DNA from: Heracleum sosnowskyi | Lineage: Eukaryota; Streptophyta; Magnoliopsida; Apiales; Apiaceae | Length of the DNA stretch: 64,000 bases | NCBI GenBank assembly: GCA_030848705.1 | Contig: CM061237.1 | Location: 82,703,910 to 82,767,909, forward strand | Reading direction: 5' to 3' | In this document: one piece after another, positions 32,002-42,289 of the stretch | How positions within the stretch are numbered: position 1 is the stretch's first letter | Layout of the letters: every line of letters begins with the position of its first letter | The notes under the pieces: generated by a model | What the model was told of the DNA's origin: nothing | What the model saw: only the letters and a program-made list of their open reading frames with translations | The model's database searches: none | Translations under genes and position numbers: made by a program

Positions 32002-32541
32002 TTATTTTTGAGATATTTGCAAGTTAAAATGCAGCCAGAAATTTGCTATGTTTTTCTGTGAATGAATTTTCTCAGGAAAAGGTAAAATTTTGTTTAAGTC
32101 AAAATTACTATGCCAACGGAATGCACCATTTCGTTGACAGTCTTAGCAGTTTTCTGGGTGTTTCGTTGATAGTTCTTTTATATCAACGAAACGCAGCTTT
32201 ATCAACGAAATAAGACGGGACTTTAACCGCCCAATCCTGATTCGTTGATTTAGCGCTTTTTATCTGAACCGTTGAAATTTGACACGTCTTTTACCACGAT
32301 CTATGCATACACCCCTGTAAGTATAAATCATGGTAATACTTTAAGAGTAACGGTTATATTTTTAAGCCAATCCAGTAATTTACATTTATTATTGGATTCA
32401 TTTTCTGAGAATTTTTGGGGGAGTATTTAAGAAATTTTAGTTTTATTATTTCTTTTTACCTGTTCTCAAAAATTCCAAAGGCTTTTTCTCTCTTCTTCTC
32501 TCTAACAAGCTATTCAGTTCGAAGCTTTCCTTTAATCAACA
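32002..32541 (+). promoter_or_regulatory. Copia A pol-ORF3 spacer with a cluster of the TCAACG motif
   Basis: A noncoding spacer of 540 bp. Between 32112 and 32275 it holds seven sites of the element motif, in both orientations: CCAACGGAA 32112, TTTCGTTGA 32129 and 32161, TCAACGAAA 32183 and 32202, ATTCGTTGA 32240, CCGTTGA near 32269. It also must contain whatever drives ORF3 (internal promoter, splice acceptor or re-initiation). An AT-rich pyrimidine stretch around 32440-32500 precedes the ORF3 ATG. Confidence 0.6.
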
Positions 32542-35500
32542 ATGGCACCTATAGCCAAGCTTATGTCTGCTGGAGGGTTCATCTATGAGAAGAACAACTC
32601 CATCCCTTTTGTTGTCAAGGAAAACCCGAACAGTCTGTTCTTCAAAATGATGGATTTCATGAAGAATTGCAAGTTGAGCTACGCAATGTTTCACTCTACA
32701 CCACTCTACAATGAGATAATCGAGGAAATTTGGACCTCATGTGAGTATAGTGGAACACACTGCACACTAAAATTCACTCTTCAAGGTAATGAGTACATAG
32801 TTAATTCTGATGTTTTGCAAGCATGTTTACATATTCCTGATAATAACTGTGATGCTTTGCCTACTAACACTGAAATAACTACCATGTTAAATTCTATAAA
32901 CTACTCTTTGCCTACTGATAATCTGGGTAGAATAATTAGGAGAGGTTTGGTTAGAGAATACAGTTATTTAGCTGATGCATTCATTAAGGTCTTTTCTGGA
33001 AAGATTAGTAATTTTGATGCATTAACTAACTCTATGTTAATTCTCCTAACCATGCTTCTAAATGATAGATATCACAACTTTAGCACCCAACTTATGTATG
33101 AAATTGGTGCTAAGTTGGGTGACAAAGCAAATAGGAAGAAAAATATCTATTATGCTAGGTTTCTGATGATGTTGGCTAACCATGTTAGTCCAGCACCATT
33201 AGTTATCTCTAACCCTAATGCCAGGTTCGAGTGCTTTGTGCAAGAAAAGAGAGTATTGACAGACATACTCAGGCTGAACCACAATGGTGATGTTCCAGTG
33301 GTGTATCTGCCAATCATTGAGGTAACTACTACTATCCCTGTTAGTGTAGCTAACACCTCTACTGTTTTACCTTCCACTGTTGCTATGGAGTCTGTAGTTG
33401 TGACCCAACAGGCTCCTACCCTAGCAACAAAACCAAAATCAAAGAAATCCTCCAAGCCAACCTCAGGTGCTTCTCAAAAGGCACCTGTTGTAAAAACTAC
33501 CACACAACCTAAGGGGAGTGAGTCTGGAGTTGTGAGAGGTGAGGGAAGGGGTGAACATCAAAGAAACCCCAAGGATAAGGAAGGACAGGTTAGTGTGTAC
33601 CAGCCAAGCCCCATTGTGTCTTCCCAACAAGGCACAATGTGTAACATGGATTTAAGCACAAGTCTAATTGCATCCTCCCAAAAGGATGTGATTATTGAAA
33701 CAAGCTCTCCTCCTAGAGCACAGTCCAAAAGGGTAAGGGACACTTCTAGCCCAAAGTCTACATTTTCCCAATACCAAAGGAGAGTGAAGCAAAAGTCCAA
33801 GGGTACACAGGGTGCACACACACTGGAAGCAACACTTCCAGTTTCTCAAATTCAGTTTGATGTAACCCCTATCATTACTCTGGGGTTACAGTCCCATTCT
33901 CTAAACATCAATCTTGAATTATCTCCATCAAATTCACCAACTCAATCTTTAGATGTGGACATGATCCATACATCTATTCCTGATTCTCCAACTCTAATCT
34001 TGGAGAAGCCCCACTCTGAAGCTGGTGGCCATCACTTGTTAAGTGATTTGTTGGGCCATCAACCAATTTTTCCTGAAGTTGCAAGGGGATCTGTGGACCA
34101 TTCTTTAAAATCAATCACCACAGACTCTACTGTAATTTCTCATTCTCAAAGTGCTTTCTTGACTTCATCAACGAAACAGTCTATTTCGTTGACAAGTGTT
34201 TCTCCATCAACGGTATCCATACCGTTGACAGTTCAAACTACCATTCCGTTGATAGTTCACTCTGCACCTTTAATTGAAAATCAAGTTGTTCCCACAACTA
34301 GTGCAGATGATCTAGTGGTAGTTGAGACACTTCTAGGACTGAGAGGGAGTGAAACTGAGAGGCTGGCTTGCAGCCAGGCAAAAGGAGAGAATGTGAGTGA
34401 GAGGCTGGCTATTTCTTCCAGCCAGGCAAAAGGAGAGATTGAGAGTTCCACCTTAGAAGGTGAAGGTGAGGGTGTGAGAGGTGTGAGCCATGGGGAGCCC
34501 ATGATGCAAGAACAGAGTGGAGAGAGAGAAGGGACTACAGGAGAAATAAGGATGGAAGCAGCCATTGCTAATGAGTTAATGGAGGTCAGTGAGGGAGAAA
34601 GGGAACTTACTTTCCAAGAGGTTTATCAGCAAACTCTGGATAGTATTTCCCTGGATCCTGAGACCTTTACTCATCCTGTGTCAGCCTATCAAATTTTGGC
34701 TCAACAGGGCAATGTGGAGGCAGAGAGGTCACTACAACTAATTCACACAACTGCATCAATGCAAAGAGCAAAGGATGCCTTGACCAATCTACCTCCAGGA
34801 GCTGAAGCAAGTGGAGACTTTGATTTCTCTGATGATGAGGACAGCTATGGTGATAATCTACAGGTGGACACTACTGCACAGACTGGGACTTCTGTGGTGC
34901 CTCCTACACCAAACTGGCTTTCTCAAGATATGCATGGTAGAAGCAATTTGGATGCTGCTATCACAAGGCAGTACAAAGAAGCATATCTAGCTCATGAGTC
35001 TGCAGGACCAAGAGACAAGAAATTCTACAAAGCCATAATGGATTCTCTGGAAATTCAAAGGCTACAAATGTTGCAGACAAGGATTGAGGCTACAGAGATC
35101 AAGGATTCAATCAGCAACCTTAGGGCTGCTAATGATAGGAGGCTAGATGAAAAGCTTCCTCCTCTCACTGTGTCCAGGATGAACAGGTTTTTCACTAAAG
35201 AACCTGAAGTGGAGTCCTCCTTGAAGACTCTCTCTTCTAGAGTGGACAAGGTGGAAGCCACACTATCACAGATGCAAAAGGAACAGGAGAAACAAACACA
35301 TCTATTGGCCCAGCTAGTGGCAGCTCAAGGACTCCCAGTCATCTCTTTTGATGATAACAAAAAGGGGGAGAAATCTAAGGAGCTAGACATTCAAATTACC
35401 AAGGTTATGGTTCCAGCCATTTCCCTACCAAAGGAGCCATTAGCAATGGGGGAGCTTGGCAAGCAGCAAAAGGATGGTATTGACCTTATACAAGAAGCTT

Positions 35501-37008
35501 CTATGAGGATGAGACTTGCAGAACAAATCAAAGAACATTGGTCCAACATAGAAGCAAAGTTCAAGAAGATTACTGAAGATAAGGACTCAAATCCATCAAC
35601 GGAACAGCCATCAACGAATGCCATGGCAATAGCATCAACGGAATGGGAGCCACAGACAAATTCTTTCTATCAACAAGAGCCCCTTCTACATGGAGTCACT
35701 CAAGGACCAAGGAAGGAAAAAGGACAAACTTCATGCATTAGGGATGTGGAACAAGCTACAATTCAAAGAAGCCTATCTCCCAAGTCCCCTGCTAAACCAA
35801 AGGGCAAAAACATAGCAAGGACTTTCTATCCTGCACCTTATCCAGATGAGCACAAGCTTCTTGGTCTACTCATCACAAAAAGCAAGGAAAGTAATGATTA
35901 TGAGATAAGGAAGCAAAGGGCAATTGTCTACAGGAATGGACAGCAAATCTGTGTTTGGGCTGGTCATCCAAACTTTGCTGAAGCCAAGGCTGAGGAATCA
36001 GAAAGAGCAGCTATGCAAGCTCTTGCAGTAGCTCAAGCTCTAGATGAAGAAGAAAGGAAGCAAGAGGAAAGCACTAGAGAGGAAAGGAGTTCAAAGAAGA
36101 GCACAAGGCAACCCAAAGAGAGAGCTAGGAGAAACATAGACTTTGAGAGTGTTGATTCTCAGGGTACTGCATCAGACTCTTCTTTACCTATTGCACCTCC
36201 AACAATTGCTAATCCAGTTTTTGAGGGAAAGTTGGCCTGTGATCCTGTACATCCTGTCAATTTTCATGATCAACCAATCATGCCAAAAGAGGAACCAATT
36301 GATTTTGATGAGGCATACTTTCCAAAGTTCCTGTTAGAAAAGGACCAACCAATGAAGACAAAGAAGAGGCCTGTCAAAGCAAAGCCTGCTTTTGTGAGAA
36401 AGCCACAATCTCAAAAACCCCCTTCAAACCCAGAGGACTGCATGTACATTGCTGACATCAGGGAAGAATCCAGTCTACATCTTGACTTAGACAACCTGGT
36501 GGAAGTAAGGGGAATTGCAGCTTCTCAAAAGTTGCCTGAAAGACTAGTGTTCACATTCAAGGGTGGTAGAGAACAAGTGTGGCCTCTCTACAGAATTTTA
36601 GGAGAAGACTATCAAACACTACTCTCAGTGTTTAGATGCTTGAAAAAGGACTTCGGTTTCACCAAAACAGCCAAGTCTGAGGTGGTCTCCAAAATCTGTC
36701 AGTTAAAGGCTAGCTGGAACAAGCCTGAGGCTCTTCCAAGGATACTTAGAGTTCCCTCAACAGGAAAGAAAATCCATCTTCAACCTTATTGGATGATGGA
36801 GTTTAAGGACAAGGACAATTGCAGAAGATTCTTCAGAATGGAAGACCAGCTGGAGAAGGCATCTAATCAAACTCTAAAGCTGATGCAATCCAAGCTTGGT
36901 GATCAAGATGAAGAGGAGAAAATCTTCTACAGAAGGCTACAGGTCCAGATTGAGGAAAACAACTCCAAGAGAGGGAAGAAGACTATGCCACAAAGAAGTC
37001 ACAGATGA
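32542..37008 (+). CDS. Copia A third ORF (1488 aa), uncharacterised; not obviously envelope-like
   Basis: One long intact frame in the sense orientation. The N-terminal 240 residues look folded (SYAMFHSTPLYNEIIEEIW ... KNIYYARFLMMLANHV). They share length, spacing and motif style with the third ORF of copia C (CFYPRFLTILINHVL), and with uncharacterised ORFs that I recall from other plant copia elements. A long Ser/Thr/Pro-rich linker follows (about 250-680), then an acidic patch (DFDFSDDEDSYGD), a coiled coil (about 835-935) and a basic, Lys/Glu-rich C-terminal domain (CMYIADIREESSLHLDLDNL ... QPYWMMEFKDKDN). I see no signal peptide or transmembrane segment, so the usual label env-like is not supported. 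Motif sites occur at 34168-34252 and 35596-35643. A DNA- or RNA-binding or chromatin role is speculation. Confidence 0.88.
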   Translation: MAPIAKLMSAGGFIYEKNNSIPFVVKENPNSLFFKMMDFMKNCKLSYAMFHSTPLYNEIIEEIWTSCEYSGTHCTLKFTLQGNEYIVNSDVLQACLHIPDNNCDALPTNTEITTMLNSINYSLPTDNLGRIIRRGLVREYSYLADAFIKVFSGKISNFDALTNSMLILLTMLLNDRYHNFSTQLMYEIGAKLGDKANRKKNIYYARFLMMLANHVSPAPLVISNPNARFECFVQEKRVLTDILRLNHNGDVPVVYLPIIEVTTTIPVSVANTSTVLPSTVAMESVVVTQQAPTLATKPKSKKSSKPTSGASQKAPVVKTTTQPKGSESGVVRGEGRGEHQRNPKDKEGQVSVYQPSPIVSSQQGTMCNMDLSTSLIASSQKDVIIETSSPPRAQSKRVRDTSSPKSTFSQYQRRVKQKSKGTQGAHTLEATLPVSQIQFDVTPIITLGLQSHSLNINLELSPSNSPTQSLDVDMIHTSIPDSPTLILEKPHSEAGGHHLLSDLLGHQPIFPEVARGSVDHSLKSITTDSTVISHSQSAFLTSSTKQSISLTSVSPSTVSIPLTVQTTIPLIVHSAPLIENQVVPTTSADDLVVVETLLGLRGSETERLACSQAKGENVSERLAISSSQAKGEIESSTLEGEGEGVRGVSHGEPMMQEQSGEREGTTGEIRMEAAIANELMEVSEGERELTFQEVYQQTLDSISLDPETFTHPVSAYQILAQQGNVEAERSLQLIHTTASMQRAKDALTNLPPGAEASGDFDFSDDEDSYGDNLQVDTTAQTGTSVVPPTPNWLSQDMHGRSNLDAAITRQYKEAYLAHESAGPRDKKFYKAIMDSLEIQRLQMLQTRIEATEIKDSISNLRAANDRRLDEKLPPLTVSRMNRFFTKEPEVESSLKTLSSRVDKVEATLSQMQKEQEKQTHLLAQLVAAQGLPVISFDDNKKGEKSKELDIQITKVMVPAISLPKEPLAMGELGKQQKDGIDLIQEASMRMRLAEQIKEHWSNIEAKFKKITEDKDSNPSTEQPSTNAMAIASTEWEPQTNSFYQQEPLLHGVTQGPRKEKGQTSCIRDVEQATIQRSLSPKSPAKPKGKNIARTFYPAPYPDEHKLLGLLITKSKESNDYEIRKQRAIVYRNGQQICVWAGHPNFAEAKAEESERAAMQALAVAQALDEEERKQEESTREERSSKKSTRQPKERARRNIDFESVDSQGTASDSSLPIAPPTIANPVFEGKLACDPVHPVNFHDQPIMPKEEPIDFDEAYFPKFLLEKDQPMKTKKRPVKAKPAFVRKPQSQKPPSNPEDCMYIADIREESSLHLDLDNLVEVRGIAASQKLPERLVFTFKGGREQVWPLYRILGEDYQTLLSVFRCLKKDFGFTKTAKSEVVSKICQLKASWNKPEALPRILRVPSTGKKIHLQPYWMMEFKDKDNCRRFFRMEDQLEKASNQTLKLMQSKLGDQDEEEKIFYRRLQVQIEENNSKRGKKTMPQRSHR

Positions 37009-37183
37009 AACATTTGCTCAGACTAGAGGAGCACTTGTGGGCATTAGTCTTGTAAGTCTTATATTTTGTCTATAAAGTTTTGAAGCTTAATACATTTTCT
37101 ACTTTTGTAATTTATGATGTATCTGAGTGTTTTTGTTATCATCAAGTCTCTTGATTTATGGCTGTTATTCTATCAGTCATAAA

Positions 37184-37194
37184 TTGGGGGAGAT
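37184..37194 (+). other. Polypurine tract of copia A
   Basis: TTGGGGGAGAT lies immediately before the 3' LTR start TGTTAGG and serves as the plus-strand primer site. Confidence 0.85.
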
Positions 37195-38215
37195 TGTTAG
37201 GAATATGTTGTTCTTGATGATAAGCATAAAACACTTAGTAGAATTTGTGTAAAGTCAATTTTGTAGCTGTCAACGAAATAGCATGCTTAGCAGTGTTTCG
37301 TTGACAGGAAGCTCATCAACGAAATGAGTGTTGTAGCAATTGCATTGTACAATACTTCACAGTATGATAGGCATTCTATTATATGTTTTAGATAGGTTTT
37401 CTAAGTCATGTTGACTATGTACTAGATAGGCAAAATAGGTTGGTTAATTGTAAATATGTAATGCCTTGTAATTCTGCCTAAGTGAAGACATGTCAACGGT
37501 ATGAAGATTACTCTGTCAACGGTATGGAGTTTACCCATCAACGAAACGAGGGAAACACCATCAACGGAATGAAGAATGAAGCTATCAACGAAACACATCT
37601 CCTTGCTATCAACGAATCAATGTTGCTTTTTGAACAGTTGACAAAGTGATAGTGACAGTTTACTGAACAGATCTAAAAGGAGATATGGAAGTGTACTTTG
37701 CATTGGAAACCATCAAAGTGGATACTGGAAATAAGGAAACATTCCAATTTCCAATAAGGCTCTTGGGAATGATTATAATGAGCATGAAGACAAAAGCTAA
37801 GATCTCCAAGGACCATTGGACAAAAGGAATGAAAAGCAAGCTACTGATGGTTACTACTATTATTCTTTAGTTTAACCAAACGTAGAATTGTAAACTTGGG
37901 ATATATAACCAAGTGTAGCAGTTACTTTAAAAAGTGAGAGAAGAAACACAAATAGATTGTATTAGCTATTTTGAGAGCAATTCTTCTCTACAACCTTGTA
38001 ACTGAGCAGCTGTGTACTTTTGTATCACAGATTATTTCCGCAATAAAAACACTTCAGTTGGATCATCAAACAATCCAACTGAATTATTTATATCTTGTGT
38101 TTTTATTTATTCAGTTCAGTTTTATTTTATAAAGTGTTTTAGTTTCAAGAAAATATCAAGAATTGTATTCAACCCCCCCCCTTCTACAATTCTGTTAGGT
38201 CATTTGGGAATAACA
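37195..38215 (+). repeat. Copia A 3' LTR
   Basis: Matches the 5' LTR base for base in my reading, apart from one extra C in the C-run near 38172. It is followed by the ATGAT target duplication and the resumed LINE frame. Confidence 0.95.
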
Positions 38216-38635
38216 ATGATGGAACACTCATATCAGCTAAGTCAAAAACTACCCCGGAGGTTTTGAAACCAGTGTTGGCAGAGGCTATTGCAGTAAAGGA
38301 AGCTCTAAGTTGGGCTAAAGAAATGGAGTCCAGGCCAATCACAGTAGAAACAGATTGTTTGGTGGTTGTCCAGCTCATCAGAAGTACAGCACCTATGCGA
38401 TCTCGCTTGGGGCAAGTAATCGAAGACTGCAGGGATTTGATTCGGCTAAACAACAACTTCAAGTTGTATTTTGTTAAACGATCCGGGAATATGTCGGCAC
38501 ATGAATTAGCTCAAGTGTCACATATGTATCCCGATCGTAATTTCAACTGGCAATCTATTCCGGCCAGTGTTCAGCTTTGTATTCAGAATGATTTAATGAT
38601 CTAATAATATTTGCATTTCGTCAAAAAAAAAAATT

Positions 38636-39806
38636 AATAAGTTTAAGTATACAACTTTTAATTTAATAATTTAAATTATAACTTTATATATAAAGTTAGC
38701 AAATCTAATACATTTTATATTTTTAAAATAAATATAATTTTTTGAGTTTATATATGTTTATAGAAAATTATGTAAAAAAATTTAATACTTTAAAATTAAG
38801 GTTCCAAGTGATAGGCTTTATCCAAACAAATTTATTTGATAAAAACTAAAAATGTTTTTTTGAAAAATGTAAAAAACATACACAAGTATAAATTTACGCA
38901 ATTGTCAATACTAATAAGTGCTTATTTCTAAACGATTTTATTTTTACTTATAACCATAAATATTTATTTAATCAATTAAATATATTCACAAAAACCCTAA
39001 ATTATGACTATATAATTCTTCAAACACTAACCCAACTAATTATATACAAATTTATAAGTACATTACTTAACGCCTTTTAACTTCACCTATTTTACACCTC
39101 ATTAAAACAAACACACATCCCGTGTTTATGAATCATAAGTCTCACGTCTTGACTAAACCTAAACCTTAATTTAGATTTTTAATCATCAACTTAATAAAAT
39201 TCTTATATAATAAATTGTAAATTATATAATAGTATAAAATTCTTATATAATAAATTTATAAATTTTAAATTATACAATAATTTTTACTCTTCGTTACTCT
39301 TAAATTTATATTAAGAATCAAAATTTTAAATTTTACATCGAAACATTATAATAATATTTGAAGGTTAAGGTTCTAAATATTCAATTTCTAGCTAGGAAAA
39401 GTTAAAATTATAAAGTCCATTTAAAACTATTTAAAACAATGAAAAATAATTTTACTATTTAAATACTAAGGTTATAAATAAAATTTTAATAAGCAAATTA
39501 AAATTACTAAACGACAATGAACCAAAAAAATCAACACACGTGTTAATAATATTTATTTACTTGAAATAATATTCACAAATATAAAAACTTATTTAATTTA
39601 CAAATTTGTCGATATTAATTATTACTTATTTATAAAAAATTCATACTTAAAATCATAATTTTTTTACCACATTAAACAAAAATATTCATAGTAAAATTTT
39701 TAAAAATTACGTTAGTAATTATTTTGTAAACCAAATACAGTCTCTTTCATATTCAATTTAAAATAAATGTATTATATTAAAAAATTTTAAATTACAAATT
39801 TACAAA
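38636..39806. other. AT-rich intergenic DNA
   Basis: Very AT-rich with frequent stops in all frames. No protein, RNA gene or element end recognised. Confidence 0.5.
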
Positions 39807-40660
39807 TCAATATATATATATATATAAAGGAGGATGCGCGGGAGGTGAGGTGGCGCTTCTAAGATTATCTCAATCTATTTTTCTAATTTTGTAGAATTTT
39901 TGAATTTTAAATACTAATAAATGAAAAATATCCTTCAACCTATTAGAAGTAGAATATATGTTCGAATTTATTGAGGAGAAGAGTTCGAATTAATAGGAAA
40001 ACATATAAATAAAAGTTTGATTTGAAGTAGAATATGTGTTCGAATTTATAAAAGAGAATAATTTGAATTTATAGGTAAGTCATAGAATTAAATGTTCTAT
40101 TTAAGGTAGAATATGTGTTCGAATTTATAGAGGATAAGAGTTCGAATATTTAAGAGATACCTGCAATTAAAAGTTCTACTAGACGTAAAATAGGTGTTCG
40201 AATGTATAGAGGAGAAGAGTTCGAATTTATAGAGATTTTATACGTTAGACATACAATTAAAAGTTCTATCGAAATTATAATAAGTTTTCGAATTTATAGA
40301 GTAGAAGAATTCGAATTTATAAGAAATACATATTAAAAAAAAAAATCTAGAATAGGTGTTTGTGAATTGTAAGGCATGTGTAATTAAAAATTTTATTGGA
40401 AATAAAATAGGAGTGCGAATTTATATAAGTGTTTTTTCAACGAGAGGGCGATTCATTAGAAAGGAGTATTTTAATAAGAAAATTAATATATGAGACAAGT
40501 ATTCAATGTATAAAATTTGTGATTTCGATCTTAACAAGGAAAATATGTTTAACGAAAGGACGACTTATTAGGGAGAAATGACCAATTGTTGTAATGTTAT
40601 AAATAGAGTTTTTCTAAAAAAAATTATAACGCCGCCGCGAAGCGCGACTTTATCAACTAG
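39807..40660 (+). mobile_element. Non-autonomous Helitron with TTCGAA minisatellite
   Basis: The 3' end has the Helitron signature: a GC-rich hairpin (CGCGAAGCGCG at about 40636-40646) about ten bases before CTAG (40657-40660), followed by T. The proposed 5' end is TC at 39807 after an A, then a short TA run and AAAGGAGGATGCGCGGG. The interior (39950-40330) carries five or so copies of a roughly 75-bp unit built around GTTCGAATTTATAGAGGA and AAGAGTTCGAATTTATA. No coding capacity. The 5' end is less certain than the 3' end because TA runs obscure it. Confidence 0.72.
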
Positions 40661-40850
40661 TATATATATATAAAGGAGGATACGCGGGAGGTTAGGTAGC
40701 GCCTCTAAGATCTTCTCAATCTATTTTTCTTATTTTGTAGAATTTTTGAATTTTTAATACTACTAAACAAAACGATATTATTTAACATATTAAAACTAAA
40801 ATAAGTGTTCGAATTTATAGAGGATAAGAATTGTAATTCTTAACAATAAC
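40661..40850 (+). mobile_element. Truncated second Helitron 5' end, adjacent to the first
   Basis: TA run, then AAAGGAGGATACGCGGGAGG and a 100-bp stretch closely matching the start of the preceding Helitron (39827-39930). It then diverges soon after one GTTCGAATTTATAGAGGA unit. It begins directly at the CTAG of the first element. No 3' end follows. Confidence 0.6.
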
Positions 40851-42289
40851 ATATAATATTTGTGTTACCAGAGAAGGACTCGGATTCAAGTCCTCAATAT
40901 ATAAATCTCTTCATATTGCAAAATATATTTAAACTTCGTCTTCTGTGAACTATGCATATTTATATTTACCTTTTGTTTTAGTTGATTTAAACGTGCTTAC
41001 TATACAAAATTTGTTTCTATGATTATACACTAAACTAATTTAATAGTTTTTTGTATGTTGTAAATTGTAATGCAATACCAAACGGTGATAGATGAATAAG
41101 GGTTCATGGATCAAAAAAGATGAAAACTGACTATTGATCTTAGGTAGCTATCTATAATTATTGCTTACTTTTTACTTTTTTAATTGAGTTCAGTTAATTT
41201 TAGTTCCATCTTTGTATTTAATTATTATAGTTATTTTTTAGGGAAAATGAATTTTTTTATCACTGAACTTTATATACTTTTAGAAACCAATCACTGAACT
41301 ATAAACTTTTAGAAATCAACCACTGAACTATAAATTTATTTGTTTATATCACTAACGTTACTCTCGAATTTCAAAATTAGCATATAGTATCTCACATATA
41401 GTGAATTCCTTATAAGTGAATTATATTAAGTTAATAATTATATGTATCTCACGGTATATATCTTTACAATACCATTAACAGGGTTTTTTGCTTTTAATAA
41501 AGATTTAATTATTATAGATATTAATTTGAAATTAAGTTAAATATATTAAGATATTAATAATTATATGTATACTATACCGCGGTATACCTAACATACCATT
41601 TAAAGGGATTTCTACTTTTAATAAAGATTATAGATTTAAATGATCCAAATTTGAATCAATTTCATTTACATCTTTTATATAATTAAAAAAAACCAATAAA
41701 CCACACTTAAATAGTTTTAGGAAAAATAATAATAAACAAAACTAAAGGTAATCTTTTATAAAAATAAATAATAAAATAGTCTTTTAAAAAAAAATTAAAA
41801 TTTTAAAACCATGCTTAGCTGGCATAAATACTAGTAGTTATAAACCCCAGGCGAAGCAGGGGCAAACAACGGCACACTCCAGTTTTCAAGCTTACGATTC
41901 TCGCTGTAGCAATGACTAGTAAGGCTTTGCTTAGGGTCCCAAAGGGGTCTGAAGAGCAGAAAATGTACTCAAAACTAGTGTTGAAAGAAGGCTTTGATAA
42001 AAGAACCCGACTACTGATCACATATACATGCGCAGTGCAGTTGGACTGGTCACAGATAGCAATTACCACTACTGATTAACATAGACCCTAATTACATGAA
42101 CAACACATTTGTTCAATTCGAACAACTGGATGTGCGGGATTTTTTTTAATTGAAGTTGCAAGAAAGTGAAAATGTTTGAAAAGAAAAAAAAAATGGGGCT
42201 ACACAAGTTAAACACTAGCTAGATATTCCAAGATTGAATTTCTGGAATATAAGCTGCAACACCTGACTCCATATAAACTAACATACAAT
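40851..42289. other. Intergenic DNA 3' of CYP707A
   Basis: Two diverged copies of a roughly 100-bp block (41430-41525 and 41540-41630, both with TTTTAATAAAGATT) and a threefold CACTGAACT(A)TA repeat at 41261-41330 suggest decayed small transposons. 41815-42070 is less AT-rich than its surroundings and carries an 84-codon minus-strand ORF that I do not recognise. The last 200 bp probably include the CYP707A 3' UTR. Confidence 0.45.

Larger units (their letters stand above)
25096..38215 (+). mobile_element. Complete Ty1/copia element, SIRE/Maximus-like, with large third ORF (copia A, 13.1 kb)
   Basis: Perfect 5-bp target duplication ATGAT (25091-25095 and 38216-38220). LTRs of 1020 and 1021 bp look identical by eye except for one C in a homopolymer. 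It has a perfect TGGTATCAGAGC primer-binding site, gag (26180-28651), pol (28630-32001), a 1488-residue ORF3 in the same orientation (32542-37008), and a polypurine tract. All three ORFs are open. Pol order is protease, integrase, RT, RNase H, which defines copia. The extra ORF after pol points to the SIRE/Maximus lineage. It splits a LINE frame. By structure it is a very recent insertion and may be autonomous. Confidence 0.95.
23890..38635 (+). pseudogene. LINE (L1-type) ORF2 C-terminus, 5'-truncated and split by copia A
   Basis: Two exon-like pieces, 23890-25095 and 38216-38604, belong to one frame interrupted by copia A. The first encodes the region after the RT core: SINWISWNRLSKHKHNGGLGF, then a zf-RVT zinc-binding region (ICPLCKEGIESILHALVQC) and the start of an RNase H-like domain. 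The second continues that RNase H-like domain (AIAVKEALSWAKEM, ETDCLVVVQLI, GNMSAHELAQ) to TAA at 38602-38604. A run of 11 A at 38623-38633 is the LINE tail. TGA at 24874-24876 replaces an expected Trp codon. Endonuclease and RT are absent, as expected for a 5'-truncated LINE insertion. No clear target duplication was found. Confidence 0.88.

Noticed and set aside
34160..34260. Explaining the TCAACG motif as WRKY W-boxes
   Set aside because: Only some copies carry the TTGAC core followed by the right base. Many sites are TTGAT or end before it, so the shared element is not a W-box.
32542..37008. Calling copia A ORF3 an envelope protein
   Set aside because: No signal peptide, transmembrane segment or cleavage site is visible, so the name would rest only on position.
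40860..40905. tRNA B-box-like GGATTCAAGTCC that might mark a tRNA or SINE
   Set aside because: No matching A box, no cloverleaf, no tail or duplication. Too weak to call.
41815..42069. 84-codon minus-strand ORF in a less AT-rich patch
   Set aside because: No recognisable family, no splice context, and it lies just beyond the CYP707A 3' end. Left as unexplained sequence.
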